Position numbers and translations under genes: made by a program
Shown: in pieces, positions 17,223-24,523 of the stretch
Position numbering within the stretch: position 1 is the stretch's first letter
Layout of the letters: every line of letters starts with the position of its first letter
Notes under the pieces: model-generated
What the model saw: the letters and a program-made list of their open reading frames with translations, nothing else
What the model was told of the DNA's origin: nothing
The model's database searches: none
Assembly (NCBI GenBank): GCA_964628285.1
Contig: CAZVNP010000032.1
Location: 1 to 35,590, forward strand
Source: JAPLDP01 sp964628285
GTDB taxonomy: Bacteria; Bacteroidota; Bacteroidia; Bacteroidales; JAGONC01
DNA length: 35,590 nt
Direction: 5' to 3'

Positions 17223-17600
17223 TTAAAGTTCGAGTGCCTGACTAACAACTCGTATTAAATCCTCATTTTCAAATGGTTTGCTTAAGTATTCACTAATATT
17301 GAGGTCAGCTGCTTCTCTAATAGTATCAGGACAACCATATCCGGTTAATATAATGACTCGTACTTTATTATCATATTTACGAATCTTATGTAAAGTCTCA
17401 ATACCATCCATCTCAGGCATACGTAAGTCAAGGATTATTAAATCGGGATCCTTCCGTTCATTAAGCAAAATACCATCGGCACCATTGGAGGCACAAAAAA
17501 CTTGAAAACCTTCCACTTCCAAGATATTTTGCATCAAATTTAACAACTCCTGTTCATCATCAATCACAAGTATTTTCCGATGCATAAAATTTTTGTTCAT
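17223..17600 (-). CDS. CheY-like single-domain response regulator
   Basis: The 125-residue protein is a receiver domain with no output domain. Phosphorylation and switch residues are present: acidic pair Asp14-Asp15, phospho-acceptor Asp58 (LIILDLRMPEMDG), Thr86 (VIILTGYG) and Lys108 (YLSKPF). The start ATG overlaps the stop of the histidine kinase (ATGA at 17597-17600). It has a good Shine-Dalgarno sequence (AAGGAGAG) inside the kinase gene, so the two are translationally coupled and form a cognate pair. Without an output domain it probably acts by protein contact or in a phosphorelay, perhaps towards the sigma-54 activator at 34168-35559 (inference). Confidence 0.92.
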   Translation of the reverse strand: MNKNFMHRKILVIDDEQELLNLMQNILEVEGFQVFCASNGADGILLNERKDPDLIILDLRMPEMDGIETLHKIRKYDNKVRVIILTGYGCPDTIREAADLNISEYLSKPFENEDLIRVVSQALEL

Positions 17601-19951
17601 TTTTCTCTCCTTATTTCATTCATAGTCTTAACAACTTTTCCCTCTTTTAATTTATATGGCAGCAGGATTGTAAATTTTGCACCTTTCCCTTCGCCATCGC
17701 TTTCAGCCCACATTTTACCCCCATGTGTTTCAATAATACCCAGGCTGGTTGCCAGACCAAGTCCCGTACCTTCATTATCTTTCCATCCGGAAATAAATGG
17801 TTTAAACAAATTGGCCATCTGATCACTATTTATACCTATACCAGAGTCATGAATTTCGATGTGTAATTGATTATCATTTTCTTTTCCTATGTTTATTATT
17901 AGGTATCCTTTTTCACCCATAGCTTGCCTTGCATTACGGATAAGATTGACAAAAACAGAAAGTAAAGCTACTTTGTTACCGATGATTTCAGTATTTGATT
18001 GGACATTACAATTCAAAGCTACCTCAATACCGCTCATGTCATGTTGATAATTTACATTATCAATTGCTTCCCGAATTAGATCGACCAGATTGACAGCATC
18101 TTCATTTTTACCGATGGTTTTGCTATAGCTCAGCAAATTACCTAAAATGGTTTTGCATCGTCTGGCACTTTGTAGTATAATTTCCAACTGTTCTTTAAAT
18201 GGTAATGAATATTCATTAATCCGGCGGAGGATAAGTTGCGTTCTACCGATAATTATTGCAAGAGGATTATTGATTTCATGGGCTACATCGGCCACAAGTC
18301 GTCCCATTACCGCCAATTTTTCGGAGGTCAGTAATTTTTCCTGCATTTCTTTCTGAATGGAAATATCCCTAATAATAGTCCCCATATGTTTAAGGTTTCC
18401 TTCAACATCTCTTATAGGAAATATTGTCTGAGCAACAGGAATAATTATACCGTCGATACGTTTTAAAGTATGTTCACCATTCCAAACACCTTCTCTAATT
18501 GCTGTTGGGATCCATTCATCAGTCACACGTTTTATTTTTCCTTGTTCAATAAAATCAGTAAAGTTTTTATCCAATATCTCATCAGGTTCAGTGGCCCCGA
18601 TCATTTTTATTCCGCCCGGATTTATATAGATAAGCTTTCCATTCATGTCAGCAAGAGCTACTAAACCATTATATGTTTCAATGATAGCCAATTGTTCAAG
18701 GATTTTTGCTTCTGTCTCTCTTTCTTTAGTCAAATCGCGGAAGATAATCACAACGCCGGTAATATTGAAATCCCGGTCGAATATCGGGGCAGCGCTATCT
18801 CCAATTGGGCGCTCAGTGCCATCGCGAGCAATCAACAGTGAATGATTTGCCATTCCCACTATATTGCCTTCTTTCAATACCCTACTCACAGGGTTGTCAA
18901 CCTTGCAATGTGTCTCCTCGTTTACAATGCAAAGCACATCATCAAGTAGTTTGCCGCGTGCCTCCAACTCGCTCCACCCGGTTAATTTCTCCGCAACGGG
19001 ATTCATCATCAATACACGACTGTTGAGATCCAGCGATATAACGGCATCGCCAATGCTATATAGGGTGGTTCTCATTTCCGACTCATTCTGAGCAAGCTTA
19101 TCCTGAATCCTCTTTCGTTCTGTAATGTCGGTGAAAAAACCAACATTGTACTTATGGCCCTTAATGACCACTGATATACCGCTGATATTGGCGTAAAACA
19201 AGGTGCCGTCTTTACGTAAACACGGAAGATCGGGTGCCAAGGTCTTTTCACCCCGCACTTGGGCTTCAAACTCGGCCAGCACATGTTCTAAGGACTCTTG
19301 TGGATGAATGTCCTCCACGCCCAACCGTAATAATTCGTCCTCAGTGTATCCGAACATCCGGCATATTGCCGGGTTAGCATAATGGAATTGTTTCATTTGC
19401 AAGTCGGCCATGAGTATTCCCTCTGCAGCGCCTGTGAACAGTGCCTTATACCTGGCTTCTGATTCTCGCAGTGCATTTTCTGCCCTTTTGCGCTCGGTGA
19501 TATCAATAAAAGAAGCCATGCTTTTCCTGGTACCTGGCATTAACCGGACATTGATCAGTGCATACCTTAGCTCGCCTGATTTTGTCCTGTAACGAAATTC
19601 GTAACTCGGCATGGCATCTCCGGGGCTCTCGCGTCTCAGCCGGTGTTGTTCGACCATCCACTCAATGTCTTCCCTGTCAACAATTTCCGTCCATTTTTTC
19701 ACTCCCTCTATTTCACTCAGAGTATAGCCGGTGTGGCGCGCAAACTCCTCGTTAGCAAGGCTGATAGTCATATCTTCCTCGATGATGATGATGGATGTTC
19801 CGGTATTCTCGAACAGTGTGCTGTATCGCTCTTCGCTCTCGCGAAGGGCTGTCTCTGCCTGCTTACCCATCGACTTCTCGGAGCCTGCGCGCGGTACTCC
19901 TGTCGAAGAGTCATTGTAATCATCGTAACAAGGTTTCTCTTCAGGAGTCAT
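17597..19951 (-). CDS. Soluble multi-PAS sensor histidine kinase
   Basis: The 784-residue protein has four PAS domains (about residues 33-155, 160-285, 287-410 and 413-535), several ending in PAC-type DITERKR motifs. A HisKA domain follows with phospho-acceptor His558 in VADVAHEINNPLA. The HATPase domain shows the N box (NLIRNARQAMG), G1 (DSGIGI) and G2 (GTGLGLA) motifs. There is no transmembrane segment or signal peptide, so it senses a cytoplasmic or diffusible cue such as redox state, oxygen, light or a small ligand; the cofactor cannot be told. It is coupled to the receiver at 17223-17600. The 5' part is visibly richer in G+C than the 3' part. Confidence 0.93.
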   Translation of the reverse strand: MTPEEKPCYDDYNDSSTGVPRAGSEKSMGKQAETALRESEERYSTLFENTGTSIIIIEEDMTISLANEEFARHTGYTLSEIEGVKKWTEIVDREDIEWMVEQHRLRRESPGDAMPSYEFRYRTKSGELRYALINVRLMPGTRKSMASFIDITERKRAENALRESEARYKALFTGAAEGILMADLQMKQFHYANPAICRMFGYTEDELLRLGVEDIHPQESLEHVLAEFEAQVRGEKTLAPDLPCLRKDGTLFYANISGISVVIKGHKYNVGFFTDITERKRIQDKLAQNESEMRTTLYSIGDAVISLDLNSRVLMMNPVAEKLTGWSELEARGKLLDDVLCIVNEETHCKVDNPVSRVLKEGNIVGMANHSLLIARDGTERPIGDSAAPIFDRDFNITGVVIIFRDLTKERETEAKILEQLAIIETYNGLVALADMNGKLIYINPGGIKMIGATEPDEILDKNFTDFIEQGKIKRVTDEWIPTAIREGVWNGEHTLKRIDGIIIPVAQTIFPIRDVEGNLKHMGTIIRDISIQKEMQEKLLTSEKLAVMGRLVADVAHEINNPLAIIIGRTQLILRRINEYSLPFKEQLEIILQSARRCKTILGNLLSYSKTIGKNEDAVNLVDLIREAIDNVNYQHDMSGIEVALNCNVQSNTEIIGNKVALLSVFVNLIRNARQAMGEKGYLIINIGKENDNQLHIEIHDSGIGINSDQMANLFKPFISGWKDNEGTGLGLATSLGIIETHGGKMWAESDGEGKGAKFTILLPYKLKEGKVVKTMNEIRREK

Positions 19952-19963
19952 TATGCATCTTTC

Positions 19964-20002
19964 TTAATATGAATAACTTAACAGAAAAACGCTGTAATAC
20001 AT
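19964..20002 (-). CDS. Possible 12-codon leader peptide upstream of the kinase gene
   Basis: On the minus strand a near-perfect Shine-Dalgarno sequence AAAGGAGGTGAT lies 10 bases before an ATG that opens a 12-codon frame, MYYSVFLLSYSY, ending in TAA. The stop is 12 bases before the kinase start. The ribosome-binding site is much stronger than that of the kinase itself. It could be a leader peptide, or the ribosome-binding site could be a decoy. Confidence 0.35.
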   Translation of the reverse strand: MYYSVFLLSYSY

Positions 20003-20032
20003 CTTCTTATCACCTCCTTTATTTCTATTCAC

Positions 20033-20056
20033 CATACAATGAAATCAGATTGTATG
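20033..20056. promoter_or_regulatory. 8-bp perfect inverted repeat upstream of the kinase gene
   Basis: CATACAAT at 20033-20040 and ATTGTATG at 20049-20056 are exact reverse complements separated by eight bases. The element lies between the upstream gene and the strong ribosome-binding site that precedes the kinase. It could be an operator for a dimeric regulator or an RNA stem-loop; no T-run follows on either strand. Confidence 0.45.
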
Positions 20057-20067
20057 TACTCCTTGCT

Positions 20068-20769
20068 TTATTTTTTAATTAAATATCTGNNNNNNNNNNG
20101 ATATTGAGAAAGATCCTCAAGCTGTAAGTTCTTCATCTTAGAATCAGACTGCAATGCTTTCTGGTATTTTCGTATTTTAGCAATTTCCTTCAATTCAATC
20201 ACAGTAATATCTTCAGGCAATCTTTTAATGATATTGTGATAAGCCCCGATAAAAAGTATACCTGTTTCATTTTGGTTTAAAGTAGCGTCTATCCTGCCGG
20301 CAATAAATCTATCTCTCCTGATCAAAAATATTGGTTTCAAAATTTTGTATCGTAACAGAAAAAAAAGTCTCTTAAAATTTGACTTGGCTTTTAAAATAGA
20401 TTTAAGTCCATCGTATTCATTTTTAACCATTTTATAATCCTCAGTCTTTATAAGTGTAGCCCCCCGTTCGATAAGTTTTAAGACTATTTCAGAATTTTTA
20501 CTTCCCGATTTTATGCCTTCATCAATAATTTTCAAAGCCATTTCACCGTCAACAAACATTCCATCCTGATATATATTCGTACCCTTAATGTATAAGTCGA
20601 TTTTTTCAAAATATAATTCAATCGCTTCCCAATAACCATTAACAGTTTCAATGTGCTTTTTCCATTTCCTCTCACCAAAACCGGAAATACTTTTATTTTG
20701 GAGTTCTTTACTTAAAGAGCCCATATCGGCGCTTGAATGGATTATTGGGATATATATCAAGGTCCTCAT
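20068..20769 (-). CDS. Uncharacterised conserved family protein (copy 1), C-terminus crosses a 10-N gap
   Basis: The product is about 233 residues. It starts MRTLIYIPIIHSSADMGSLS, continues with an amphipathic helix, GTNIYQDGMFVDG, a long charged middle and a C-terminal block RRDRFIAGRIDATL plus ILFIGAYHNIIKRL. All of these align with the protein at 16578-17210. The final residues (RYLIKK) lie beyond the gap and their frame is uncertain. The start ATG overlaps the stop of the small Cys protein (TAATG), so the two are translationally coupled. I know of no assigned function. The conserved His in each half and the IYQDG block are the candidate functional residues. Confidence 0.72.
   Translation of the reverse strand: MRTLIYIPIIHSSADMGSLSKELQNKSISGFGERKWKKHIETVNGYWEAIELYFEKIDLYIKGTNIYQDGMFVDGEMALKIIDEGIKSGSKNSEIVLKLIERGATLIKTEDYKMVKNEYDGLKSILKAKSNFKRLFFLLRYKILKPIFLIRRDRFIAGRIDATLNQNETGILFIGAYHNIIKRLPEDITVIELKEIAKIRKYQKALQSDSKMKNLQLEDLSQYXXXXRYLIKK
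20090..20099. other. Short assembly gap (10 N)
   Basis: Ten Ns interrupt the last codons of the gene ending at 20068. The contig between the two gaps is 15651-20089, so its placement rests on scaffolding. Confidence 0.98.
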
Positions 20770-21038
20770 TATAAAAGACTTTTGGCTTTGATTATCAATT
20801 CGGCTGTCTTTTTATGTAAATAAGCGATAGTATGGCAATATTTACAATCTTGTCTTTGATCATCATATTGTGAACAATTAATCAGGCTATTTACTTTATC
20901 TGACAATTCCTCAGCATATTTTACTTTTATGTCAAGCGTTGTTCCATGATTGATTTTCTGTTTTATTACACTCATAGCAGTAAAATTGTCTTGGTGGATT
21001 TTACATTGAATAGTCGAAGATTCAGTTTGATTATACAT
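20769..21038 (-). CDS. Small cysteine-containing protein of unknown function
   Basis: From the ATG at 21038 the product is 89 residues (MYNQTESSTIQCKIHQ). The open frame extends to a TTG at 21086 but has no better start signal there. It has four Cys: one near the N-terminus (QCKIH), one in INCSQYD and a C-x-x-C-H motif (CKYCH), followed by a basic helix. This might bind a metal or haem-like ligand; CxxCH alone does not make it a c-type cytochrome because there is no export signal. It is coupled by TAATG overlap to the uncharacterised gene downstream and follows gvpO after about 125 bp. Confidence 0.5.
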   Translation of the reverse strand: MYNQTESSTIQCKIHQDNFTAMSVIKQKINHGTTLDIKVKYAEELSDKVNSLINCSQYDDQRQDCKYCHTIAYLHKKTAELIIKAKSLL

Positions 21039-21163
21039 TGTATTTAAATTATGAAGTGATACATTTAACCATATCAAATCGCCCAATAGCCTAAGGTTTG
21101 TATTTAAGTTGCTTTATTTTCGATCTTGATGAACTTCATTTGGGAATTTATCTTTATCATTTT

Positions 21164-21415
21164 CTATTTAAGAATATCGCCCCGCTTTCTCATCATTATT
21201 CTTTCAAAACCAATGAAGCCTCCAGAAGTATCGAGTTGGATATCATAAATTCCAAGTATCTCCAAGTTAACTGCTTCAGAAGGTTTTTCTATTATTTCGA
21301 CAGTAATGTGCCATATGTGCTCTCTTTTGACTATTCCTATCACATTGGGAGAAGTGAATCCTGTGAGTTGGGTTAATTCTCTTTTTGCTATTTTGGCAAT
21401 CTCTTTTATTTCCAT
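21164..21415 (-). CDS. gvpO: Gas vesicle protein GvpO
   Basis: The 83-residue protein matches the GvpO pattern. An N-terminal helix ends in a QLTG motif (ELTQLTGFTSPNVIGIV), followed by W-x-[IV]-T-V-E (HIWHITVEIIEKPSEA), then a Y-x-[IV]-x-L-D strand (GIYDIQLD) and a final F-x-R segment with a basic tail. GvpO is an accessory protein of gas-vesicle formation; in haloarchaea it influences gvp expression. It lies two bases after gvpJ, so the pair is co-transcribed. It is the last recognisable gvp gene before the signalling block. Confidence 0.85.
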   Translation of the reverse strand: MEIKEIAKIAKRELTQLTGFTSPNVIGIVKREHIWHITVEIIEKPSEAVNLEILGIYDIQLDTSGGFIGFERIMMRKRGDILK

Positions 21416-21417
21416 TC

Positions 21418-21711
21418 TTATATCTCAGCTTTTAATTTATTGACCTCCTTTTCGAGGTCGATAATCTTTTGTTCTCTCTCTTCCTCTTTTGCTTTTGAAC
21501 TCAGAAAAGAATCCGTCTGCCACCAATTTATCCCCATTTCCATTGCCCTGTCAACAGAGCAAATCATTAATCTTATCTTTATGGTTAAAAGTTCGACATC
21601 GGCAATTTTAATTTGGATATCTCCAACAATGACAACCCCTTTATCTAGTACCAGGGCTAAGATATCAGCAAGACTCGAGGATTGAGTTGAATGCATCACT
21701 TGTTCTGACAT
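21418..21711 (-). CDS. gvpJ: GvpA-related minor gas vesicle protein (GvpJ/GvpS type)
   Basis: The 97-residue protein has the GvpA-family fold: a helix with LADILALVLDKGVVI, then GDIQIKIADVELLTIKIRLM, then a second helix (SVDRAMEMGINWW). An extra charged coiled-coil tail (AKEEEREQKIIDLEKEVNKL) marks it as a GvpJ/GvpS-type minor component rather than the main shell protein. Such proteins are thought to act in nucleation or the conical ends. A strong Shine-Dalgarno sequence (AAAGGGGAA) precedes the ATG. I cannot separate GvpJ from GvpS or GvpM by eye. Confidence 0.85.
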   Translation of the reverse strand: MSEQVMHSTQSSSLADILALVLDKGVVIVGDIQIKIADVELLTIKIRLMICSVDRAMEMGINWWQTDSFLSSKAKEEEREQKIIDLEKEVNKLKAEI

Positions 21712-21780
21712 ATCATTCCCCTTTCTATATTATTTTTAACTTTTATATAAACTTCTTCTTCGTTCATTTTTGTTTGCTTA

Positions 21781-22308
21781 TTACATTAAATTCCCCAGAG
21801 GACCCAAATCTATATTTAAGTCCTCATCGTCGATATTAAAGATTACCTGAACTTCTTTTATCTTCTTTTGTACTGCTTTAAGACTTAATCCTAACTTTTG
21901 AATTTCTATCGCAGATAGAGTCCCTCTCTTCACTCTCCTGTAAGCTTCTTTTTCCATGAGTTTTCTTATAAGTTCAAGTAGTGTTAAAACCAACTGAGCC
22001 AGCCCTTGCTCTGCCTGTTTAGGGTCGTTAGCATCAATTAACTTTGGGATATTTTCTTCAGCTTTCTTTATCTCTCTCTGTAATTTTTGTAAATAGGCTA
22101 TATCTTCAGGAGTAGCTTCTTTTTCTTTACGATTAAAGCTATTACCTGAGATTTCCTCAGCTTTAGAAACCGATGTAAGAATAAGCCTTAAACCCAAATA
22201 GACCAAGTCTATATCGGCCACTCTTATAACCATATCCCCAGTGATCACTGCACCCTTTTCTATAATTTTATCCAGAGCATCAACCAATGTTACATTTTTA
22301 TGAGCCAT
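21781..22308 (-). CDS. gvpK: GvpA/J-like domain fused to GvpK
   Basis: Residues 5-53 form a GvpA/GvpJ-like domain (TLVDALDKIIEKGAVITGDM, then IRVADIDLVYLGLRLILTSV). A charged linker (about 54-80) follows. Residues 80-175 are a complete GvpK, with QGLAQLVLTLLELIRKLMEK, RRVKRGTLSAIEIQKLG and the C-terminal signature DEDLNIDLGPLGNLM. In well-studied clusters GvpJ and GvpK are separate neighbouring genes, so this is a fusion that fixes their stoichiometry. The frame is continuous with no ambiguous bases, so it is not an assembly artefact. It starts two bases after the upstream GvpF/L gene. Confidence 0.88.
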   Translation of the reverse strand: MAHKNVTLVDALDKIIEKGAVITGDMVIRVADIDLVYLGLRLILTSVSKAEEISGNSFNRKEKEATPEDIAYLQKLQREIKKAEENIPKLIDANDPKQAEQGLAQLVLTLLELIRKLMEKEAYRRVKRGTLSAIEIQKLGLSLKAVQKKIKEVQVIFNIDDEDLNIDLGPLGNLM

Positions 22309-22310
22309 AG

Positions 22311-23123
22311 TTATAATAATTTAGCAAAATCATACGCAGGCCAAGGTCCATTATATTCAAGGTAAAATCCCTTTGCCTGAAATTCCTGTTTTAAACGCTT
22401 TGCCTCTTTTTTAAATCCTTCTATTTTCTCATCGAGAATTAAATAGGCTGCATTTAAAACCATAGGCTCACTTCTTCCTGTTAATTCTTTCTCTAAGTTT
22501 TTATTTCTAATAGAATCCACAGCATGCTTTTTAAAAGTTTCAAAAAGAACATCCATCATATCGTTTAGCTCCTTATTCATCTCTCTATTAATAATCTCTC
22601 TTAGATCTTCTTCCATAAAAAAAGCCATACCTTCGGGTAAAGAAGCTATTTCCTTTTCCCTCTCTTTTATTATGCCATTTACCGCTTTTATTCTTTGCTC
22701 CAAAATCTTTTTATCCTTCAAATACACCTTCAGTCCCCATTGTTGCTTTCCTCGAATGTTGTCCAAAGCTTGTTGAATTTTTTCATAGTTTTTATCTAAG
22801 GTTTCTATGAGTTTTGCTTCTTTTTTAAAGATGATGCCAAAACTCATTGGGATCACTCCCAATATCTTATCGTCTTTTCTCATCGCTTCTTCTATCACCC
22901 TCTCATGAATAACTGCCTTTTCCTTAATCCAATTTAGGTCATTTTGCGCCTTAATTTGAATTGCCTCAGAATCGAATTCTTCTAATGAAACCTTACTGAC
23001 TACTGCTTCTAATTCGCGGTAAGAGAGAGTTAATATCTCCCCTTCCCCATCAATACCTTTCATAGAAAACATTGTATTATCTGTGGTTTTGTCTCTTATG
23101 CAATACAGATACAATCCTTCCAT
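22311..23123 (-). CDS. GvpF/GvpL family gas vesicle protein (copy 1)
   Basis: The 270-residue protein has the GvpL/GvpF layout: MEGLYLYCIRD at the start, the ELEAVVSKVSLEEF block, then VIHERVIEEAM and ILGVIPMSFGIIF (the IPxxFGxxF motif). The helical middle is followed by VLNAAYLI and the C-terminal FYLEYNGPWPAYDFAKL, the conserved GPWPxYxF end. GvpF contacts GvpA and is found on the inner side of the vesicle or as an assembly factor. This copy has the most canonical GPWPAYDF terminus of the four and is packed against gvpO-like and gvpJK genes. Confidence 0.93.
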   Translation of the reverse strand: MEGLYLYCIRDKTTDNTMFSMKGIDGEGEILTLSYRELEAVVSKVSLEEFDSEAIQIKAQNDLNWIKEKAVIHERVIEEAMRKDDKILGVIPMSFGIIFKKEAKLIETLDKNYEKIQQALDNIRGKQQWGLKVYLKDKKILEQRIKAVNGIIKEREKEIASLPEGMAFFMEEDLREIINREMNKELNDMMDVLFETFKKHAVDSIRNKNLEKELTGRSEPMVLNAAYLILDEKIEGFKKEAKRLKQEFQAKGFYLEYNGPWPAYDFAKLL

Positions 23124-23127
23124 TTTT

Positions 23128-23391
23128 TTATTTCTCTTGTATTTGATCTAAACTTTTTCTTTCATATGACTGAACATCCAGCTCATCATCCAATTTAACA
23201 GAATAAAAAGCTCTTGCAAGTTTTGGTGGCATATTCATTGATTTCAGAAATGAATCATTTTCGTACACTTCTGCTATCGCCTCCCAGTTGTTATCCACTT
23301 TAGCAAGCTTGATGACCGTTATGTCTTGGCAATGAACATTTTCTTGTAGAAACCTGACGATAGTATCTTTAACCTCTATTATTTTATTCAT
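23128..23391 (-). CDS. Small gas-vesicle accessory protein, GvpO-like
   Basis: The 87-residue protein has an N-terminal helix (IIEVKDTIVRFLQEN), a W-x-A-x-x-E-V-x-E strand (NNWEAIAEVYEND) and a Y-S-V-K-L-D-D-x-L-x-V-x-S-Y-x-R segment (FYSVKLDDELDVQSYERK). The last two resemble the beta-sheet of GvpO, so I read it as a second, divergent GvpO-like protein. It has a strong Shine-Dalgarno sequence (AGGAGG) and lies between gvpG and a GvpF/L gene, four bases before the latter. The family assignment is tentative; membership of the gas-vesicle operon is certain from position. Confidence 0.65.
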   Translation of the reverse strand: MNKIIEVKDTIVRFLQENVHCQDITVIKLAKVDNNWEAIAEVYENDSFLKSMNMPPKLARAFYSVKLDDELDVQSYERKSLDQIQEK

Positions 23392-23465
23392 GTCTTTGTC
23401 CTCCTGATTACAATAATTAAAAATTTAGCATACCCGATTTGGCCATAATGCATTTATAATGTTTT

Positions 23466-23705
23466 TTATTGATTATTTTCTTTGATGACTCTTATATTTT
23501 CAATCATTTCAAGTAATTCCTTTTCCTGTTTATCATATTCCTCAGCACTGATTTCGTCCATTTCAAATTTCAATTGCAAAGCCATGAGACGTTCTTTTAT
23601 CTTACCTTCATCCGACGTTTCCTTTTGCATCAGTTCATCAATTTTCTTTCCTATGAAAATTATCCCTTTTAAGGGAGCAAAAAAGATGTCATCGATTAAG
23701 AACAT
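23466..23705 (-). CDS. gvpG: Gas vesicle protein GvpG
   Basis: The 79-residue protein has the GvpG pattern: an N-terminal FLIDDIFFAPLKGIIFIGKK segment, followed by a charged coiled coil with IKERLMALQLKFEMDEIS and the closing EEYDKQEKELLEMIE. GvpG is an essential accessory protein that interacts with GvpF/L in assembly. It directly follows a GvpF/L gene with one base between them, the usual gvpF-gvpG order. Confidence 0.9.
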   Translation of the reverse strand: MFLIDDIFFAPLKGIIFIGKKIDELMQKETSDEGKIKERLMALQLKFEMDEISAEEYDKQEKELLEMIENIRVIKENNQ

Positions 23706-23706
23706 G

Positions 23707-24489
23707 TTAATCTTCTTGTGTATTGATTATTAAATTTACAAAATTATATGGAGGTAATGACCCTACATATTTGAATTTAAGCAGATGACCGTATTGTCCA
23801 TCCAAAGTATTAATGGCCTGATCAAATTCCATTTCCTTTTCTTTTTTAATGAGAAAAGCGGCATTAAGAATCATATAATTATTATACTTATCATTTACTT
23901 TTACATCTTCTGCTATAGGAGATAGGGCATCTATTATGGTGTTGCTGAATTTCAAATTTTCATTAATCAATGCCTCTTCAACCATCTCACCAATTCTTAT
24001 CAACTGGTAATGTGCCTTATCTAATGATAATGAAGCAATCCTTTCTTTCAGTGACCTAATATCTTCGTATCTATCCAAAATATACTTAAAAAAAGGTTCT
24101 TCAAGAGTCATAACTTTTAATCCAAGTTCCTTTTTCCCTTCCATTTTATTCAATAAATCCGAAAACTTGTCATATTCTTTTTCAAGAATGTTGACAATTT
24201 TGGATTGGTTATATGATTCTGATATAGTCGAAAATCTGATTGGGAGAATGGAAAAATTTTTCATTACCTCTTCCAGCACCAATTGATGAGCCAATAAATT
24301 CGTCCGTCGAGCTTCATATCTCATCACTGTTGAATTACTCACAATAGCACAAATATCCTTGAAATTGATTGCATAGACGGAATCATTGCGATTCCCAATG
24401 CCAATCGGTCCAAACTCGATATTGCCCGAATGTCGAATAATGCAATATAAATAGATGCCTTCCTTCTCAATTTCTGCCATTTTCCCCAT
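23707..24489 (-). CDS. GvpF/GvpL family gas vesicle protein (copy 2)
   Basis: The 260-residue protein begins GIYLYCIIRHSG, followed by FGPIGIG, FKDICAIVS, LAHQLVLEEVMKNFSILPIR (the HxxVxExxMxxxxxLPxRF region), MILNAAFLIKKEKE and a C-terminal KYVGSLPPYNFVNLII. This is the full GvpL/GvpF domain. The ATG at 24489 is preceded by GGGGG eleven bases upstream; an alternative ATG three codons later is possible. It is most similar by eye to the neighbour at 24524-25297 (shared FGPIGIGxRxD), suggesting a local duplication. Confidence 0.92.
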   Translation of the reverse strand: MGKMAEIEKEGIYLYCIIRHSGNIEFGPIGIGNRNDSVYAINFKDICAIVSNSTVMRYEARRTNLLAHQLVLEEVMKNFSILPIRFSTISESYNQSKIVNILEKEYDKFSDLLNKMEGKKELGLKVMTLEEPFFKYILDRYEDIRSLKERIASLSLDKAHYQLIRIGEMVEEALINENLKFSNTIIDALSPIAEDVKVNDKYNNYMILNAAFLIKKEKEMEFDQAINTLDGQYGHLLKFKYVGSLPPYNFVNLIINTQED

Positions 24490-24523
24490 AAAATATCTAT
24501 ACCCCCTTAATTTTAATTATATC

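Noticed and set aside
20769..21038. c-type cytochrome based on the CxxCH motif
   Set aside because: No signal peptide, no membrane anchor and no distal Met-ligand context; a single CxxCH in a small cytoplasmic protein is not enough.
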